The notes: generated by a model not told the origin, from the sequence alone. 64,000 bases of DNA from Patescibacteria group bacterium (GCA_022709545.1 JAKLIP010000002.1:62001-126000), one strand, 5' to 3'; counted from the stretch's first letter, positions 50,880 to 60,436 are shown. A program made the numbers and translations.

Positions 50880-50945
50880 AAGAAAGATTTTAAATCCCCT
50901 TTATGAATTAGTTTTTTCTCTTAAAGTTGTCAATTAGCTAAAAAA

Positions 50946-51392
50946 TTATTTTTCTGAATTTTGTATTTTCCCGCCTGCTTTAATAATAGCATCTTTAGCG
51001 GTTTGTGAAAGAAAAATTCCACTTGAAATTGTAAGTTTCTTTTTAATTATTCCTGTAGCCAGAATTTTGACACTATTTTTTTTATCAGATTTTTTTATAA
51101 GTTTTGATGATATCAGGCTTTCCATAGAAACTATATCCCCATCCTTAAATGATTTCTCAAGAGCATCGAGTTTCACTACATTTTTTTTAAGACTAACAGA
51201 TTTAAATCCTCTAACTTTTTTCAAACGCATGATTAAAGAAGATCTTCCTCCTTCAAAAAGTGGATCAATTGGTGCTCCTGACCTTGCTTTTTGACCTTTA
51301 TTTCCACGACCTGAATATGTTCCTCTTTTACCGCCACGGCCGACCGTTTTTTTAGTCTTGCGTTTTTTAATTTTAAGTTGGTGAATTTGCAT
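50946..51392 (-). CDS. rplO: 50S ribosomal protein L15
   Basis: 148 residues; N-terminal KKTVGRGGKRGTYSGRGNKGQKAR and the FEGGRSSLIMRLKKVRGFK segment are canonical. The preceding gene is rpsE directly: L30 (rpmD), which normally stands between them, is missing, as is general in CPR bacteria. Confidence 0.96.
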   Translation of the reverse strand: MQIHQLKIKKRKTKKTVGRGGKRGTYSGRGNKGQKARSGAPIDPLFEGGRSSLIMRLKKVRGFKSVSLKKNVVKLDALEKSFKDGDIVSMESLISSKLIKKSDKKNSVKILATGIIKKKLTISSGIFLSQTAKDAIIKAGGKIQNSEK

Positions 51393-51413
51393 AATATTAT
51401 CCTGAAAAATATT

Positions 51414-51914
51414 TTATTTATTTTCTTCTTTACTTTCTTTGATTTTTGGTTTTTTTAAACTTTTTAAAGCTGCAACCGTAGCTCTAGCTACATTAAGCTT
51501 ATTTGAGGTACCAAGAGATTTTGAAACAATGTCTCTTACTCCGGCTAAATCAACTACTGCGCGTACAGCTCCTCCTGCTATTACACCACGTCCCTCTGAT
51601 ACTGGCTTAAGCATAACTTTAGCGCTTCCTAATTTCATTTTAACATCATGAGAAATAGTGTTTCCTGAGAGCTTTACTGTAATAAGTGATTTTTTTGCGT
51701 CATTATAAGCTTTTTGAATAGCATCAGAAACATCAGCTCCTTTTGCAACACCAACGCCAACCTTCCCCTTTCTATCACCTATAACTAAGGTTGCACGAAA
51801 ACGGAATCTGCGTCCTCCTTTTACCACGCGGGTAACGCGAGCCAAATCAAGAAGTTTCTGTTCGAATTCTGGCTTTTCTCGGCGTATATTTTTTTTATTA
51901 TTTTTCTTATTCAT
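51414..51914 (-). CDS. rpsE: 30S ribosomal protein S5
   Basis: 166 residues; RVVKGGRRFRFRATLVIGDRKGKVGVGVAKG (RNA-binding domain) and RGVIAGGAVRAVVDLAGVRDIVSKSLG. Acts in decoding accuracy. Short basic N-terminal extension. Confidence 0.97.
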   Translation of the reverse strand: MNKKNNKKNIRREKPEFEQKLLDLARVTRVVKGGRRFRFRATLVIGDRKGKVGVGVAKGADVSDAIQKAYNDAKKSLITVKLSGNTISHDVKMKLGSAKVMLKPVSEGRGVIAGGAVRAVVDLAGVRDIVSKSLGTSNKLNVARATVAALKSLKKPKIKESKEENK

Positions 51915-51946
51915 AATATGAACAATTCAATCTTGTTATTTATTGA

Positions 51947-52297
51947 TTAAAATTTTAACCCACCCTCTCTTGCACCTTCTGCTAAAAATCTTATCTTACC
52001 ATGATATTTATAGCCTGCACGATCATATACCACTGATGTTATCTTAATCTCTATGCATTTTTTTGCTATAAGTTTTCCAACTTCCTTTGCACCATCCATA
52101 GTATTTTTAATTTTCTTTATTTCCGAAAGACTTGCACTAGCAAGGGTTTTACCTTTAGCATCATCAATAACTTGCGCATATATCCCGTGCAGACTTTTAA
52201 ACACAGCTAAACGGGGACGTTCAGCGGTTCCAAAGACTTTTGCCCGAACTCTTTTTTTCCTCTGCAAACGGCTTGATTTTTTTTCTGTCTTTATCAT
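51947..52297 (-). CDS. rplR: 50S ribosomal protein L18
   Basis: 116 residues; ERPRLAVFKSLHGIYAQVIDD and FDRAGYKYHGKIRFLAEGAREGGL-type end (here VYDRAGYKYHG). Binds 5S rRNA. Confidence 0.96.
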   Translation of the reverse strand: MIKTEKKSSRLQRKKRVRAKVFGTAERPRLAVFKSLHGIYAQVIDDAKGKTLASASLSEIKKIKNTMDGAKEVGKLIAKKCIEIKITSVVYDRAGYKYHGKIRFLAEGAREGGLKF

Positions 52298-52319
52298 AAC
52301 TTTCTATACTTTATATTTT

Positions 52320-52856
52320 TTATTTGGCTGACTTTTTACCTTCTTTTCTGCGTACATATTCTCCAACATATTTAAAACCTTTTCCTTTATAAGGTTCTAC
52401 TGGTTTAAATGCCCTGATATTTGCCGAGAATTGGCCAACTTTATGCTTGTCTATACCTGATATAGTCATAGTGTTGCCTTCTATCGAAACATCTATGCCT
52501 TCAGGCACATCAACTACAACTGGGTGTGAAAATCCTAAGGCTAGATTAATTTTTTTGCCAGCAACTGACATGCGAAAACCAACACCATTTAATTCAAGTT
52601 GTTTCTTGAATCCCTTCGACACTCCTTCAATCATATTTTCAATAATTCTAGCTGTTGTTCCCCAAATTGCAGGAGTATCTTTGCTTTTCCCTTCTTTCTC
52701 GATAATAACATTATTTTCTACAACTTTAACTGAAACATTGAAATTATGTTCGAATTCAAGAGCACCTTTAGAACCTTTAACAGTAACTAGATTTTTATCT
52801 ATCGTTACTATTACATCCTGGGGAATAATTAATGGTTTTTTTCCTATTCTACTCAT
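52320..52856 (-). CDS. rplF: 50S ribosomal protein L6
   Basis: 178 residues; opening MSRIGKKPLIIPQDV, two repeated L6 domains, end PYKGKGFKYVGEYVRRKEGKK. Sits near the factor-binding site. Confidence 0.97.
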   Translation of the reverse strand: MSRIGKKPLIIPQDVIVTIDKNLVTVKGSKGALEFEHNFNVSVKVVENNVIIEKEGKSKDTPAIWGTTARIIENMIEGVSKGFKKQLELNGVGFRMSVAGKKINLALGFSHPVVVDVPEGIDVSIEGNTMTISGIDKHKVGQFSANIRAFKPVEPYKGKGFKYVGEYVRRKEGKKSAK

Positions 52857-52878
52857 AATTATTATAAATTATATAATC

Positions 52879-53283
52879 TTACCAAACTTCACAAATTATC
52901 TCTCCTCCCAATCCTATTTTTTTGGCATTTTCTCCGGTCATAATCCCTTTTGATGTTGATATCACTGAAATACCATATCCATTTTTAACTCTTTTTATGC
53001 CATCTTTTTTAACATAAATCCTTTGGCCCTGGCGGCTAATTCTTTTTATCTCCCTAATGGCAGGGTTTTTTTCAGTGTTAGAAAGCACGTCATATTTTAG
53101 AATAATTTTCAACATTGAAAAATTACCTTCAGTCTTTTTTTCAACTGATTCTATAAAATTGCGTTGCTTTAAAATTTCAGCAATAGACATTTTCAACGCT
53201 GAAAAAGGAACTAAAACTTCATTATGTTTCGCTCTTTGTGCGTTTCTAATTCTTGTAAGCATGTCTGCTATTGGATCTAACAT
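52879..53283 (-). CDS. rpsH: 30S ribosomal protein S8
   Basis: 134 residues; DPIADMLTRIRNAQRAKHNEVLVPFS and the end GYGISVISTSKGIMTGENAKKIGLGGEIICEVW. Binds central-domain 16S rRNA; in other bacteria it represses the spc operon. Confidence 0.97.
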   Translation of the reverse strand: MLDPIADMLTRIRNAQRAKHNEVLVPFSALKMSIAEILKQRNFIESVEKKTEGNFSMLKIILKYDVLSNTEKNPAIREIKRISRQGQRIYVKKDGIKRVKNGYGISVISTSKGIMTGENAKKIGLGGEIICEVW

Positions 53284-53350
53284 ATTCTTTATTTAATTCA
53301 AAATTTAAAACTCAAAAATCTATTATTTATAATATTAATTGCACTTTTTT

Positions 53351-53536
53351 TTACCAGCTGCTTTTTTTAACTCCCGGCAGTTCTCCTTTACTGGCTAATT
53401 CTCTAAAACAAATTCTGCATATATCATAAGCACGAATATATCCATGCTTCCGCCCGCACCGCCAACAACGGCGCACTATGCGTGTTGAAAACTTTGGTTT
53501 TTTTTCTGCTCGAGCGTATGTGGATGTCTTAGCCAT
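53351..53536 (-). CDS. rpsN: 30S ribosomal protein S14, zinc form
   Basis: 61 residues, type Z. Zinc ligands are C-x2-C in [11 protein letters not shown] and C-x2-C in [11 protein letters not shown]. Short Gram-positive-like form. Confidence 0.96.
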   Translation of the reverse strand: MAKTSTYARAEKKPKFSTRIVRRCWRCGRKHGYIRAYDICRICFRELASKGELPGVKKSSW

Positions 53537-53550
53537 TTTATTATCCTTTA

Positions 53551-54102
53551 TTAATTATCATTTTTTATGGGAAAACCCAATAATTTAAACAATTCCAGCC
53601 CCTCTTTTTGTGAATTTGCATCTGTTGAAATAGTTGTCTGTAATCCAAAAGTATATTTTACTTTTTCAGGAGAAATTTCTGGAAAAATCATATGCTCTTT
53701 TATGCCTATATTGAGATTACCACCATTATCAACTGATTTTATATTAATTCCCTGAAAATCTCTTGTTCTCGGAAGAGTTGCACTAACTAATCGATCAATA
53801 AATTGCCACATTCTTTTTCCACGTAAAGTCACTTTTACTCCGACTTCCATGCCTTCTCTTACTTTAAAACCAGAAATAGCTTTTTTTGCTTTTACTTTAA
53901 CAGGCTTCTGTCCTGTAATCGCAGTAATTGAATTTACGACTTCTTCAATTTTATCGTTTTCTTTGGCTATTTTTCCAATTCCAACATTAACAATAACCTT
54001 TTTAATCCTAGGCACTGCCATAACATTCTTATATCCGAAATTTTTCTTCATTTCAGATATAGCTTTATTAAAATATTTATCTCTTATTGGAATTATGTTC
54101 AT
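53551..54102 (-). CDS. rplE: 50S ribosomal protein L5
   Basis: 183 residues; [42 protein letters not shown] and RDFQGI. Binds 5S rRNA and the P-site tRNA. Canonical length. Confidence 0.97.
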   Translation of the reverse strand: MNIIPIRDKYFNKAISEMKKNFGYKNVMAVPRIKKVIVNVGIGKIAKENDKIEEVVNSITAITGQKPVKVKAKKAISGFKVREGMEVGVKVTLRGKRMWQFIDRLVSATLPRTRDFQGINIKSVDNGGNLNIGIKEHMIFPEISPEKVKYTFGLQTTISTDANSQKEGLELFKLLGFPIKNDN

Positions 54103-54117
54103 ATTTTAGAAATAGTA

Positions 54118-54423
54118 TTAAAATTCTTTACTACATTTTTTACAGATACGCAATTTTTTATCATTAACAAACTTATATGAAACTCTGGTTGTTTTCCCAC
54201 ATGCAGGACAAACAAGAATTGCATTCGAAACATCAAAAGGCGCCGGTATTTCCACGCGTTGACCTTTTTCTCCCTGCCTGCGAGGTTTTTGATGCTTTTT
54301 TATTATATTCATCTTTTCAACGACAATTTTATTTTCAACAGGAATGGTACGGATAACTTTTCCTTCTTTTCCTTTATCTTTACCTGTTATTTTCTTTACT
54401 ATATCGCCTTTTTTAATTCTCAT
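54118..54423 (-). CDS. rplX: 50S ribosomal protein L24 with zinc ribbon
   Basis: 101 residues; KOW domain KGDIVKKITGKDKGKEGKV at the start and a C-terminal four-Cys ribbon VCPACGKTTRV...RICKKC, usual in CPR L24 proteins. Confidence 0.96.
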   Translation of the reverse strand: MRIKKGDIVKKITGKDKGKEGKVIRTIPVENKIVVEKMNIIKKHQKPRRQGEKGQRVEIPAPFDVSNAILVCPACGKTTRVSYKFVNDKKLRICKKCSKEF

Positions 54424-54451
54424 ATAATTTATATTTTCTTCAATATTATTT

Positions 54452-54817
54452 TTATAGTACTTCCGGTGCTAATGAAATTATTTTTGTATATCCTTTTTCT
54501 CTCAATTCCCTTGTAACTGGTCCGAAGATTCTAGTTCCTTTAGGTTCTTTTCCTTCTAAAATTACGGCAGCATTTTCATCAAAACGTATGTAAGACCCAT
54601 CTTTTCTGCGTAGTGCCTTTTTCTGACGTACAATAACTGCACGTACTTTTTCTCCTTTTTTAATCATACCCCTTGGTTCTGCTGATTTAACACTGCAAAC
54701 AATTATATCTCCGATAGAAGCATATCGTCTGCGTGTACCGCCAAGAACCTTAAAGCATTCTATTATTTTAGCTCCAGTGTTGTCAGCTGCTTTTAATCTT
54801 GTTTCTGCCTGAATCAT
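54452..54817 (-). CDS. rplN: 50S ribosomal protein L14
   Basis: 121 residues; [27 protein letters not shown] and [26 protein letters not shown]. Canonical. Confidence 0.97.
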   Translation of the reverse strand: MIQAETRLKAADNTGAKIIECFKVLGGTRRRYASIGDIIVCSVKSAEPRGMIKKGEKVRAVIVRQKKALRRKDGSYIRFDENAAVILEGKEPKGTRIFGPVTRELREKGYTKIISLAPEVL

Positions 54818-54859
54818 ATAATTTTATCGAATTTATAATATATTTTTCTTATACAAATG

Positions 54860-55090
54860 TTATGCTACTATATGACTTTTATCTTTACTTATGGGTTTAC
54901 ATTGGACAAACTCAACTGTATCACCTTTTTTAAATTTATTCTCAGGATCATGAACTTTATATTTTTTCTTTGCTAAATATTTCTTTAAATATTTCGGATG
55001 CGTTTTCATGGTACGGACAGCAACAATGATTGTTTTATCCATTTTATCACTAATAACTATTCCTTTTTTCTTGGCTATTTTTTTATCCAT
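54860..55090 (-). CDS. rpsQ: 30S ribosomal protein S17
   Basis: 76 residues from the ATG at 55090, which follows AAGGA; a TTG-initiated frame would overlap rpmC and is rejected. KKGIVISDKMDKTIIVAVRTMKTHPKYLK is the family core. Confidence 0.94.
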   Translation of the reverse strand: MDKKIAKKKGIVISDKMDKTIIVAVRTMKTHPKYLKKYLAKKKYKVHDPENKFKKGDTVEFVQCKPISKDKSHIVA

Positions 55091-55106
55091 ATTTGTGATT
55101 TCCTTG

Positions 55107-55295
55107 TTATTTTTCAACTTCTTTTATTATCGTTAATATTTGAGATATATCTTTTCTGATAGTTCTGTATTGCCTATGATTTTTCAATTGTTTGGCGGAA
55201 ATATCAAACTTAAGCTTAACTACCTGTGATCTTTTTTCCTCAACAAGTTTTTTTAGCTGTTCAATATTCATATTTCTAATTTCTTTGATGTCCAT
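55107..55295 (-). CDS. rpmC: 50S ribosomal protein L29
   Basis: 62 residues; MNIEQLKKLVEEKRSQVVKLKFDISAKQLKNHRQYRTIRKDISQILTII, a two-helix protein at the peptide exit. An ATG eight codons in is an alternative start. Confidence 0.94.
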   Translation of the reverse strand: MDIKEIRNMNIEQLKKLVEEKRSQVVKLKFDISAKQLKNHRQYRTIRKDISQILTIIKEVEK

Positions 55296-55296
55296 A

Positions 55297-55710
55297 TTAT
55301 TTATCTTTAACCAAAAATTTCGTTTTTACATTTAGTTTGTGAGATGCTAGACGCATTGCTTCTCTAGCTAAATCTTCTGAAACTCCATCCATTTCAAATA
55401 AAACTCTGCCTTGTTTTGTTTTAGCTACAAAATGATCAACACTACCCTTACCTTTACCCATAGGAGTTTCGTCACCCTTTTTTGTCATAGGCTTGTCAGG
55501 AAAAATTCTAATCCAAATTTTTCCTCCACGCTTTATGTATCTTGTCATAGCACGACGAGCTGCTTCTATTTGACGGGCGGAAATTAAACCTGAGGTCATT
55601 GCTTTAAGCCCAAAACTTCCAAAACTTATCGTATTTCCTTTGGTTGCAACCCCGCGGATGGCTCCGCCTCGGTGTATTTTTCTGTGTTTTACTTTTTTCG
55701 GCATTAACAT
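55297..55710 (-). CDS. rplP: 50S ribosomal protein L16
   Basis: 137 residues; [38 protein letters not shown] and [12 protein letters not shown]. The ATG two codons in (55704) may be the true start. Confidence 0.96.
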   Translation of the reverse strand: MLMPKKVKHRKIHRGGAIRGVATKGNTISFGSFGLKAMTSGLISARQIEAARRAMTRYIKRGGKIWIRIFPDKPMTKKGDETPMGKGKGSVDHFVAKTKQGRVLFEMDGVSEDLAREAMRLASHKLNVKTKFLVKDK

Positions 55711-55774
55711 ATATTTGCAAACTTATCTAATTTTTAATTGAATTCATCCTAATATATTTATCATTGATTCATAA

Positions 55775-56422
55775 TTACTCACGTTCAAAAATCTCTCCTT
55801 TATAAATCCAAACTTTTACTCCAATTGCTCCATATGTTGTAAAAGCAGTCGCTCTAGCAAAATCAATATCAGCCCTAAGTGTGTGTAGCGGCACAGTTCC
55901 CCTTGAGAGCCATTCTCTTCTGGACATTTCAGCCCCACCTAAGCGCCCAGATACTTCAATTTTAACTCCTTTAATGTTCTTATTTTTTTCAACCTGATCT
56001 AGTGACGATTTTAAAATCCTTCTAAATGGAATTCTTTTTTCTAATTGTTCTGACACATTTTGAGCAACTAAAGAAGCATTTTCTTCAAATTGCCTAACTT
56101 CTTGAGCTTCGATTTTTAAATCTATCTTTTTACCGGCAAAAAATTTATCTTTTACGATTTTGATCATATCTCCAATTCCGGTCCCCCCCCTACCTATCAA
56201 AACTCCCGGGCGAGATGTTTTGATTATCAAATTTAGAGTATTAGCATTGCGTTCAATTTCAACATCAGCTATTGCAGCTGTTTTCCATTTCTTCATGACA
56301 AAACTACGGATCTGAACATCCTCTTTGAGTTTTTTCTTATAATCTTTTCCTGCAAACCATCGTGATTTCCATGTTGTGGTAATCCCGAGGCGCAGACCTG
56401 TTGGATTAACTTTATGTCCCAT
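55775..56422 (-). CDS. rpsC: 30S ribosomal protein S3
   Basis: 215 residues; MGHKVNPTGLRLGITTTWKSRWFA, KH domain with PGVLIGRGGTGIGDM, and C-terminal GVKVWIYKGEI. A run of eight G encodes part of the GRGGTG loop, notable in an AT-rich genome. Confidence 0.97.
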   Translation of the reverse strand: MGHKVNPTGLRLGITTTWKSRWFAGKDYKKKLKEDVQIRSFVMKKWKTAAIADVEIERNANTLNLIIKTSRPGVLIGRGGTGIGDMIKIVKDKFFAGKKIDLKIEAQEVRQFEENASLVAQNVSEQLEKRIPFRRILKSSLDQVEKNKNIKGVKIEVSGRLGGAEMSRREWLSRGTVPLHTLRADIDFARATAFTTYGAIGVKVWIYKGEIFERE

Positions 56423-56523
56423 GATTGATTTTCTATACTAATTAATAATTCACACTACTTTAATATTTTCCATATAAAACCTACAACCATACTATTTATT
56501 CGTATTTGATTTTTAATCTTTAA

Positions 56524-57102
56524 CTATACTGATTTCCGTTGAAAAACTTTTTTTAAGAAACCTTTTTCCTGTCCTTTTTTTACTGTCTCGCTTTTCGGTA
56601 ACATCTTTTCTGCAGAAGATTTTTCTGTAGATTTTATTTCTTCATTTTGCCTTTCTTTTTCTTCTTTTTCAAGCCTCTTTTCATTTTCTTCTAGAATTTT
56701 CTTTTTTTCTGCCTCACGTTTTGCACGTTCTTTTTCCAATTGTTGCTTAGATTTCCTATTTTTACCCTCTACTCTTTCCTCAATCTCCATTTTAATATGA
56801 CAAGTGCGCTTTAAAATAAGAGTAGCTCTTCCTTGCGCCCTAGGTAGCCATCTCTTCAGTCTGGAACCTTCTTCTACAGTTATGTTACTTACAAACATAT
56901 TATCTCTGTCTAAACCAAAATTGTTTTCTGCATTTGCTAATGCGCTAATCAGAAGTTTTTCCAATATTCCGCTTGTTTTTTTAACTACATGCTTAAGTTG
57001 AACTAAGGCTGAATTTGAGTCCATACCTATAATACTGCCTGTGACTAGACGTACTTTTCTCGGAGAAATTCTTAAATTTTTTAGCGTTGCCTTAACTTTC
57101 AT
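56524..57102 (-). CDS. rplV: 50S ribosomal protein L22 with charged C-terminal extension
   Basis: 192 residues; the first 112 are normal L22 (LKNLRISPRKVRLVTGSIIGM, RWLPRAQGRATLILKRTCHI). The last 80 form a Lys/Glu coiled coil (QQLEKERAKREAEKKKILEENEKRLEKEE) that would extend from the ribosome surface. Confidence 0.96.
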   Translation of the reverse strand: MKVKATLKNLRISPRKVRLVTGSIIGMDSNSALVQLKHVVKKTSGILEKLLISALANAENNFGLDRDNMFVSNITVEEGSRLKRWLPRAQGRATLILKRTCHIKMEIEERVEGKNRKSKQQLEKERAKREAEKKKILEENEKRLEKEEKERQNEEIKSTEKSSAEKMLPKSETVKKGQEKGFLKKVFQRKSV

Positions 57103-57129
57103 AATATTTTAAAAATTCTAACATCATAA

Positions 57130-57480
57130 TTATTTTTTCCCTTTCCCATTACTTACTGCTTCCTCTTTAGCTGCTTTAGCTGCTTCCTGCACCTTTTGTT
57201 TTGCAGCCAGTTCCAATTCTTTCTGCATTTTTCCTCCATGTCTTGTAAACTTACGTGTTGGGGAAAATTCTCCTAGCCTGTGGCCTACCATTTCTTCAGT
57301 CACATATACAGATATAAATTCCTTTCCATTATGTACACCAAAGGTATGCCCTATCATTTCAGGTGCAATAACACATGCTCTTGACCATGTCTTAATTATT
57401 CCAGCTCCTGGTTTTGCATCAGTAACTTTTTTGAGCAACCTTGGATCTACATATGGACCCTTTTTTAGACTTCGCGACAT
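57130..57480 (-). CDS. rpsS: 30S ribosomal protein S19
   Basis: 116 residues; [19 protein letters not shown] and [18 protein letters not shown], with a roughly 25-residue Ala/Lys tail beyond the usual end. Confidence 0.97.
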   Translation of the reverse strand: MSRSLKKGPYVDPRLLKKVTDAKPGAGIIKTWSRACVIAPEMIGHTFGVHNGKEFISVYVTEEMVGHRLGEFSPTRKFTRHGGKMQKELELAAKQKVQEAAKAAKEEAVSNGKGKK

Positions 57481-57501
57481 AATTTATTCAAAAATGAATT
57501 C

Positions 57502-58332
57502 TTATTTTTTAGATCTTCTTTTAACTATAAACTTATTACTATATCTTTTTTTCTTCCTTGTCTTTTTTCCTAATGCTGGTTTTCCCCATGGTGTCTTGGG
57601 ATATTTAAGTCCTACTCCCTGGCGACCCTCTCCTCCTCCATGCGGATGATCTATGGGATTCATCGCACTTCCTCTGACCGCTGGTCTTTTCCCTTTCCAC
57701 CTATTTCTTCCGGCTTTTCCAATCCTTTCCGCACTATGTTCAAAATTACTTACTCTTCCGATTGTAGCATAACAATTCTCACTAATTAAACGCACTTCAC
57801 CTGAAGACATTTTAATTTGAGCCATTTTTCCATCAATAGCCATTAGCATAGCTCCGCTTCCAGCGCTTCTTATAATTTGACCGCCTTTACCTGGCATCAA
57901 CTCAACGTTTGAAATAATTGTTCCATAGGGTATATTTTTCAATAATGTCCTATTACCCTTTTTTATAGGAGCATTGGCTGATGTTAAAATTTGATCTCCT
58001 GCCGATATTTCTTCTGTTGCTAAAATATATCTTTTATCTCCATCTTTATATGAAACTAATGCTATAAGGGAACTTCTATTAGGATCTTTCTCAATAGCCA
58101 CTATTCTTCCAGAAATATCGAATTTTTGCTGTTTGAAATCAACTAATCTATATCGCCTCTTGTGACCTCCCCCTTGATGTCGGGTGGATATTTTACCATT
58201 AGATCTGCCTGATTTTTTAATTATCGGTGAAAGTAAATATTTTTCCGGTTTTTTATCGGTCAAATTATCCGGTTTCACAATCGACATATTTCTCCTTCCG
58301 GCTGTATTTTTCTTATATATTTTTATCGCCAT
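57502..58332 (-). CDS. rplB: 50S ribosomal protein L2
   Basis: 276 residues; HQGGGHKRRYRLVDF, GDQILTSANAPIKKGN, GRNRWKGKRPAVRGSAMNPIDHPHGGGEGRQGVGLKYPKTPWGK with the conserved His near the peptidyl-transferase centre. Confidence 0.97.
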   Translation of the reverse strand: MAIKIYKKNTAGRRNMSIVKPDNLTDKKPEKYLLSPIIKKSGRSNGKISTRHQGGGHKRRYRLVDFKQQKFDISGRIVAIEKDPNRSSLIALVSYKDGDKRYILATEEISAGDQILTSANAPIKKGNRTLLKNIPYGTIISNVELMPGKGGQIIRSAGSGAMLMAIDGKMAQIKMSSGEVRLISENCYATIGRVSNFEHSAERIGKAGRNRWKGKRPAVRGSAMNPIDHPHGGGEGRQGVGLKYPKTPWGKPALGKKTRKKKRYSNKFIVKRRSKK

Positions 58333-58339
58333 ATTTTTA

Positions 58340-58702
58340 TTATACTCCTCTAAATAATTCTATTTTAGCTCCTTTTTCTAAAGTTACTATCGCCTTTCTG
58401 ACAGCAGATTTACTACCTCCATATCTTCCATATGATCTCCATTTAGGCTTTAGATTAACTACGCTAATTTTTTCAACTTTAACTTTATAAAATCCTTCAA
58501 TTGCATTTTTCACTTGTTTTTTTGTTGCATCTTTAGAAATCCTAAAGGTGTATTTGTTGTCAATAATTCCATTATGAGATTTTTCTGTAATCCAAGGTTC
58601 AACAAGAACATTGCGGGCTACTTCTGAATTATCACTAATATAAATATTATTGTTTTTTGCAATAACCTCTTTTGGTTGTTTTTTTTCCTTTTTTTCTGCC
58701 AT
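58340..58702 (-). CDS. rplW: 50S ribosomal protein L23
   Basis: 120 residues; ARNVLVEPWITEKSHNGIIDNKYTFRISKDATKKQVKNAIEGFYKVKVEKISVVN, with a roughly 30-residue N-terminal extension. Docking site for SRP and trigger factor at the exit. Confidence 0.96.
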   Translation of the reverse strand: MAEKKEKKQPKEVIAKNNNIYISDNSEVARNVLVEPWITEKSHNGIIDNKYTFRISKDATKKQVKNAIEGFYKVKVEKISVVNLKPKWRSYGRYGGSKSAVRKAIVTLEKGAKIELFRGV

Positions 58703-58714
58703 AAAATTTTCTAC

Positions 58715-59344
58715 CTATTTTTTATATTTATCCTCTATATACTTTATTGAATCTTTGCTGACCAGCAAATACTTATTATTCAACAACTCCATAACATTTA
58801 AATCCTTAGTCATTATATTTTTGATATTTCTAATATTCCTACTGGCTAATATTAAATCCTTTTCCTTATCTAAAAAACTAACCAATATTTTTCCTTTAAT
58901 ATCTAAATTTTTCAGAGCTTCAGCAAATATTTTTGTTTTATTTTTTTCAATTTTAAAACTGTCAACTGCTATCAAATTGCCATTATTAAGTTTATCACTT
59001 ATTGAAACACACAGAGCTTTGCTTTTCATTTTTTTGTTCAAAGCTCTCTTAAAATTTCTATCTTTAGTTGGCCCAAAAGAAACGCCTCCACCCTTCATTA
59101 CAGGATTTCTTTTTTGACCTTGTCTTGCATTTCCAGTACCTTTTTGTCTAAATGGTTTTTTCCCACTTCCAGCCACTTCTCCTTTGCCTTTTGTGTGAGC
59201 TATAGAGTTTCTTTGGTTACCTGAAATAATCATAAAAACCTGATGAAGCAATTCATTGTTTAATTTCAAACCAAACACAGCGTCTGAAACTTCCAGATCC
59301 TCTATTTTTTTACCTTCTAAATTGTATACTGCAACCTTTGCCAT
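58715..59344 (-). CDS. rplD: 50S ribosomal protein L4
   Basis: 209 residues; HTKGKGEVAGSGKKPFRQKGTGNARQGQKRNPVMKGGGVSFGPTKDRN is the tunnel loop. In other bacteria L4 attenuates the S10 operon, relevant to the leader at 59951-60040. Confidence 0.97.
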   Translation of the reverse strand: MAKVAVYNLEGKKIEDLEVSDAVFGLKLNNELLHQVFMIISGNQRNSIAHTKGKGEVAGSGKKPFRQKGTGNARQGQKRNPVMKGGGVSFGPTKDRNFKRALNKKMKSKALCVSISDKLNNGNLIAVDSFKIEKNKTKIFAEALKNLDIKGKILVSFLDKEKDLILASRNIRNIKNIMTKDLNVMELLNNKYLLVSKDSIKYIEDKYKK

Positions 59345-59364
59345 AATTATTGGATATAATACAT

Positions 59365-59928
59365 TTACCCTCTTATTTCAACTATTCTCCCAGAAACACC
59401 TGGGATTCCCCCTTTTATTGCCAAAATATTTTTCTCGACATCTATATGCACAATTTTCATATTTTTAACTGTTGCTCTTTTACCTCCAGTTCTTCCCGCC
59501 ATTCTTTTTCCTTTAATAACATGCTGCGGCTGCTGTGCACCGATTGATCCTGGTGCTCTAAGATCATGCTTGTGACCATGGCTTTTTGGAGCACCTTTGA
59601 AACCGTGTCTTTTTACAACACCTTGAAAACCCTTAGCTTTTGAGATTCCGCTGACTTTCACTATGTCACCCACCTGAAAATTTTCTACAGTGATTTTACT
59701 ACCAACCTCATTCTTAGGATCTTCTTCCAAACGAAATTCCTTGCGATAAACCTTATTTTTGGTTTTTAAAATTTCTAATTGCACTCCATTATAACCATTT
59801 TTTTCCTTGTTTTTTAGGACGGAAACTGTATTTGGTTGACACTCAACAAGAGTCACATTTAAAGCTCCTTGATTTTTATCATACAATGTGGTCATTCCTA
59901 TTTTTTTTCCGAGTATATATTTTGCCAT
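59365..59928 (-). CDS. rplC: 50S ribosomal protein L3
   Basis: 187 residues; MAKYILGKKIGMTTLYD, GFQGVVKRHGFKGAPKSHGHKHDLRAPGSIGAQQPQHVIKGKRMAGRTG. Starts about 20 bases after an attenuator-like structure. Confidence 0.97.
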   Translation of the reverse strand: MAKYILGKKIGMTTLYDKNQGALNVTLVECQPNTVSVLKNKEKNGYNGVQLEILKTKNKVYRKEFRLEEDPKNEVGSKITVENFQVGDIVKVSGISKAKGFQGVVKRHGFKGAPKSHGHKHDLRAPGSIGAQQPQHVIKGKRMAGRTGGKRATVKNMKIVHIDVEKNILAIKGGIPGVSGRIVEIRG

Positions 59929-59950
59929 AATTTTCTTTGAATTTTTTTCT

Positions 59951-60040
59951 AATAAAAAACTAGCTTTTCAGCCAGCATTTGTCGGAATACTTCCGACTTA
60001 GCTAGTTGAGTATCCGCCCTAAACGGACTTTAACTAGTTT
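59951..60040 (-). promoter_or_regulatory. Attenuator-like competing stems between rpsJ and rplC
   Basis: Three related segments occur on the transcribed strand: A, AACTAGTT (60032-60039); B, AACTAGCT (60000-60007); C, AGCTAGTT followed by TTTTATT (59951-59965). B pairs perfectly with C to give a U-tailed terminator stem, enclosing a GTCGGAA/TTCCGAC hairpin (59981-59997). A can pair with B instead (AACTAG/CTAGTT), enclosing GTCCG/CGGAT. The two folds exclude each other, which is the logic of an attenuator. Confidence 0.6.
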
Positions 60041-60100
60041 ACAAATAATCGCGAGATTTTAAACAAAATTAAACTGCTTATGCACCCGCAATTACTTGTG

Positions 60101-60436
60101 TCACATTTTTATTTCAATATCAACTCCCGCAGGCAGATCCAAACTTGTCAGGTTTTCCACAGTTTTCTGGTTAGGATTCCATATATCAATGAGTCTTTTG
60201 TGTATTCTCATTTCATATTGATCTCTTGCATCCTTATAAACGAATGTTGATTTATTAACAGTCATTTTATGGATCTCTGTAGGAAGCGGAACAGGACCCG
60301 TAATACGAGATCCTGATCTTTCTGCTGTCTCAACAATCTTCCGCGCTGATTGATCAATAACCTTATTATCATACGCTTTGATTTTGATTCTGATCCGATT
60401 TGATAATTGTTCTGAATCTGTTTTTTTCCCTACCAT
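60101..60436 (-). CDS. rpsJ: 30S ribosomal protein S10
   Basis: 111 residues; [48 protein letters not shown] and [16 protein letters not shown]. First gene of the S10 cluster; a 170-base structured gap separates it from rplC. Confidence 0.97.
   Translation of the reverse strand: MVGKKTDSEQLSNRIRIKIKAYDNKVIDQSARKIVETAERSGSRITGPVPLPTEIHKMTVNKSTFVYKDARDQYEMRIHKRLIDIWNPNQKTVENLTSLDLPAGVDIEIKM

Noticed and set aside
54860-55117. Longer S17 start overlapping rpmC
   Set aside because: It would use TTG and overlap rpmC; the ATG at 55090 has an SD-like AAGGA.
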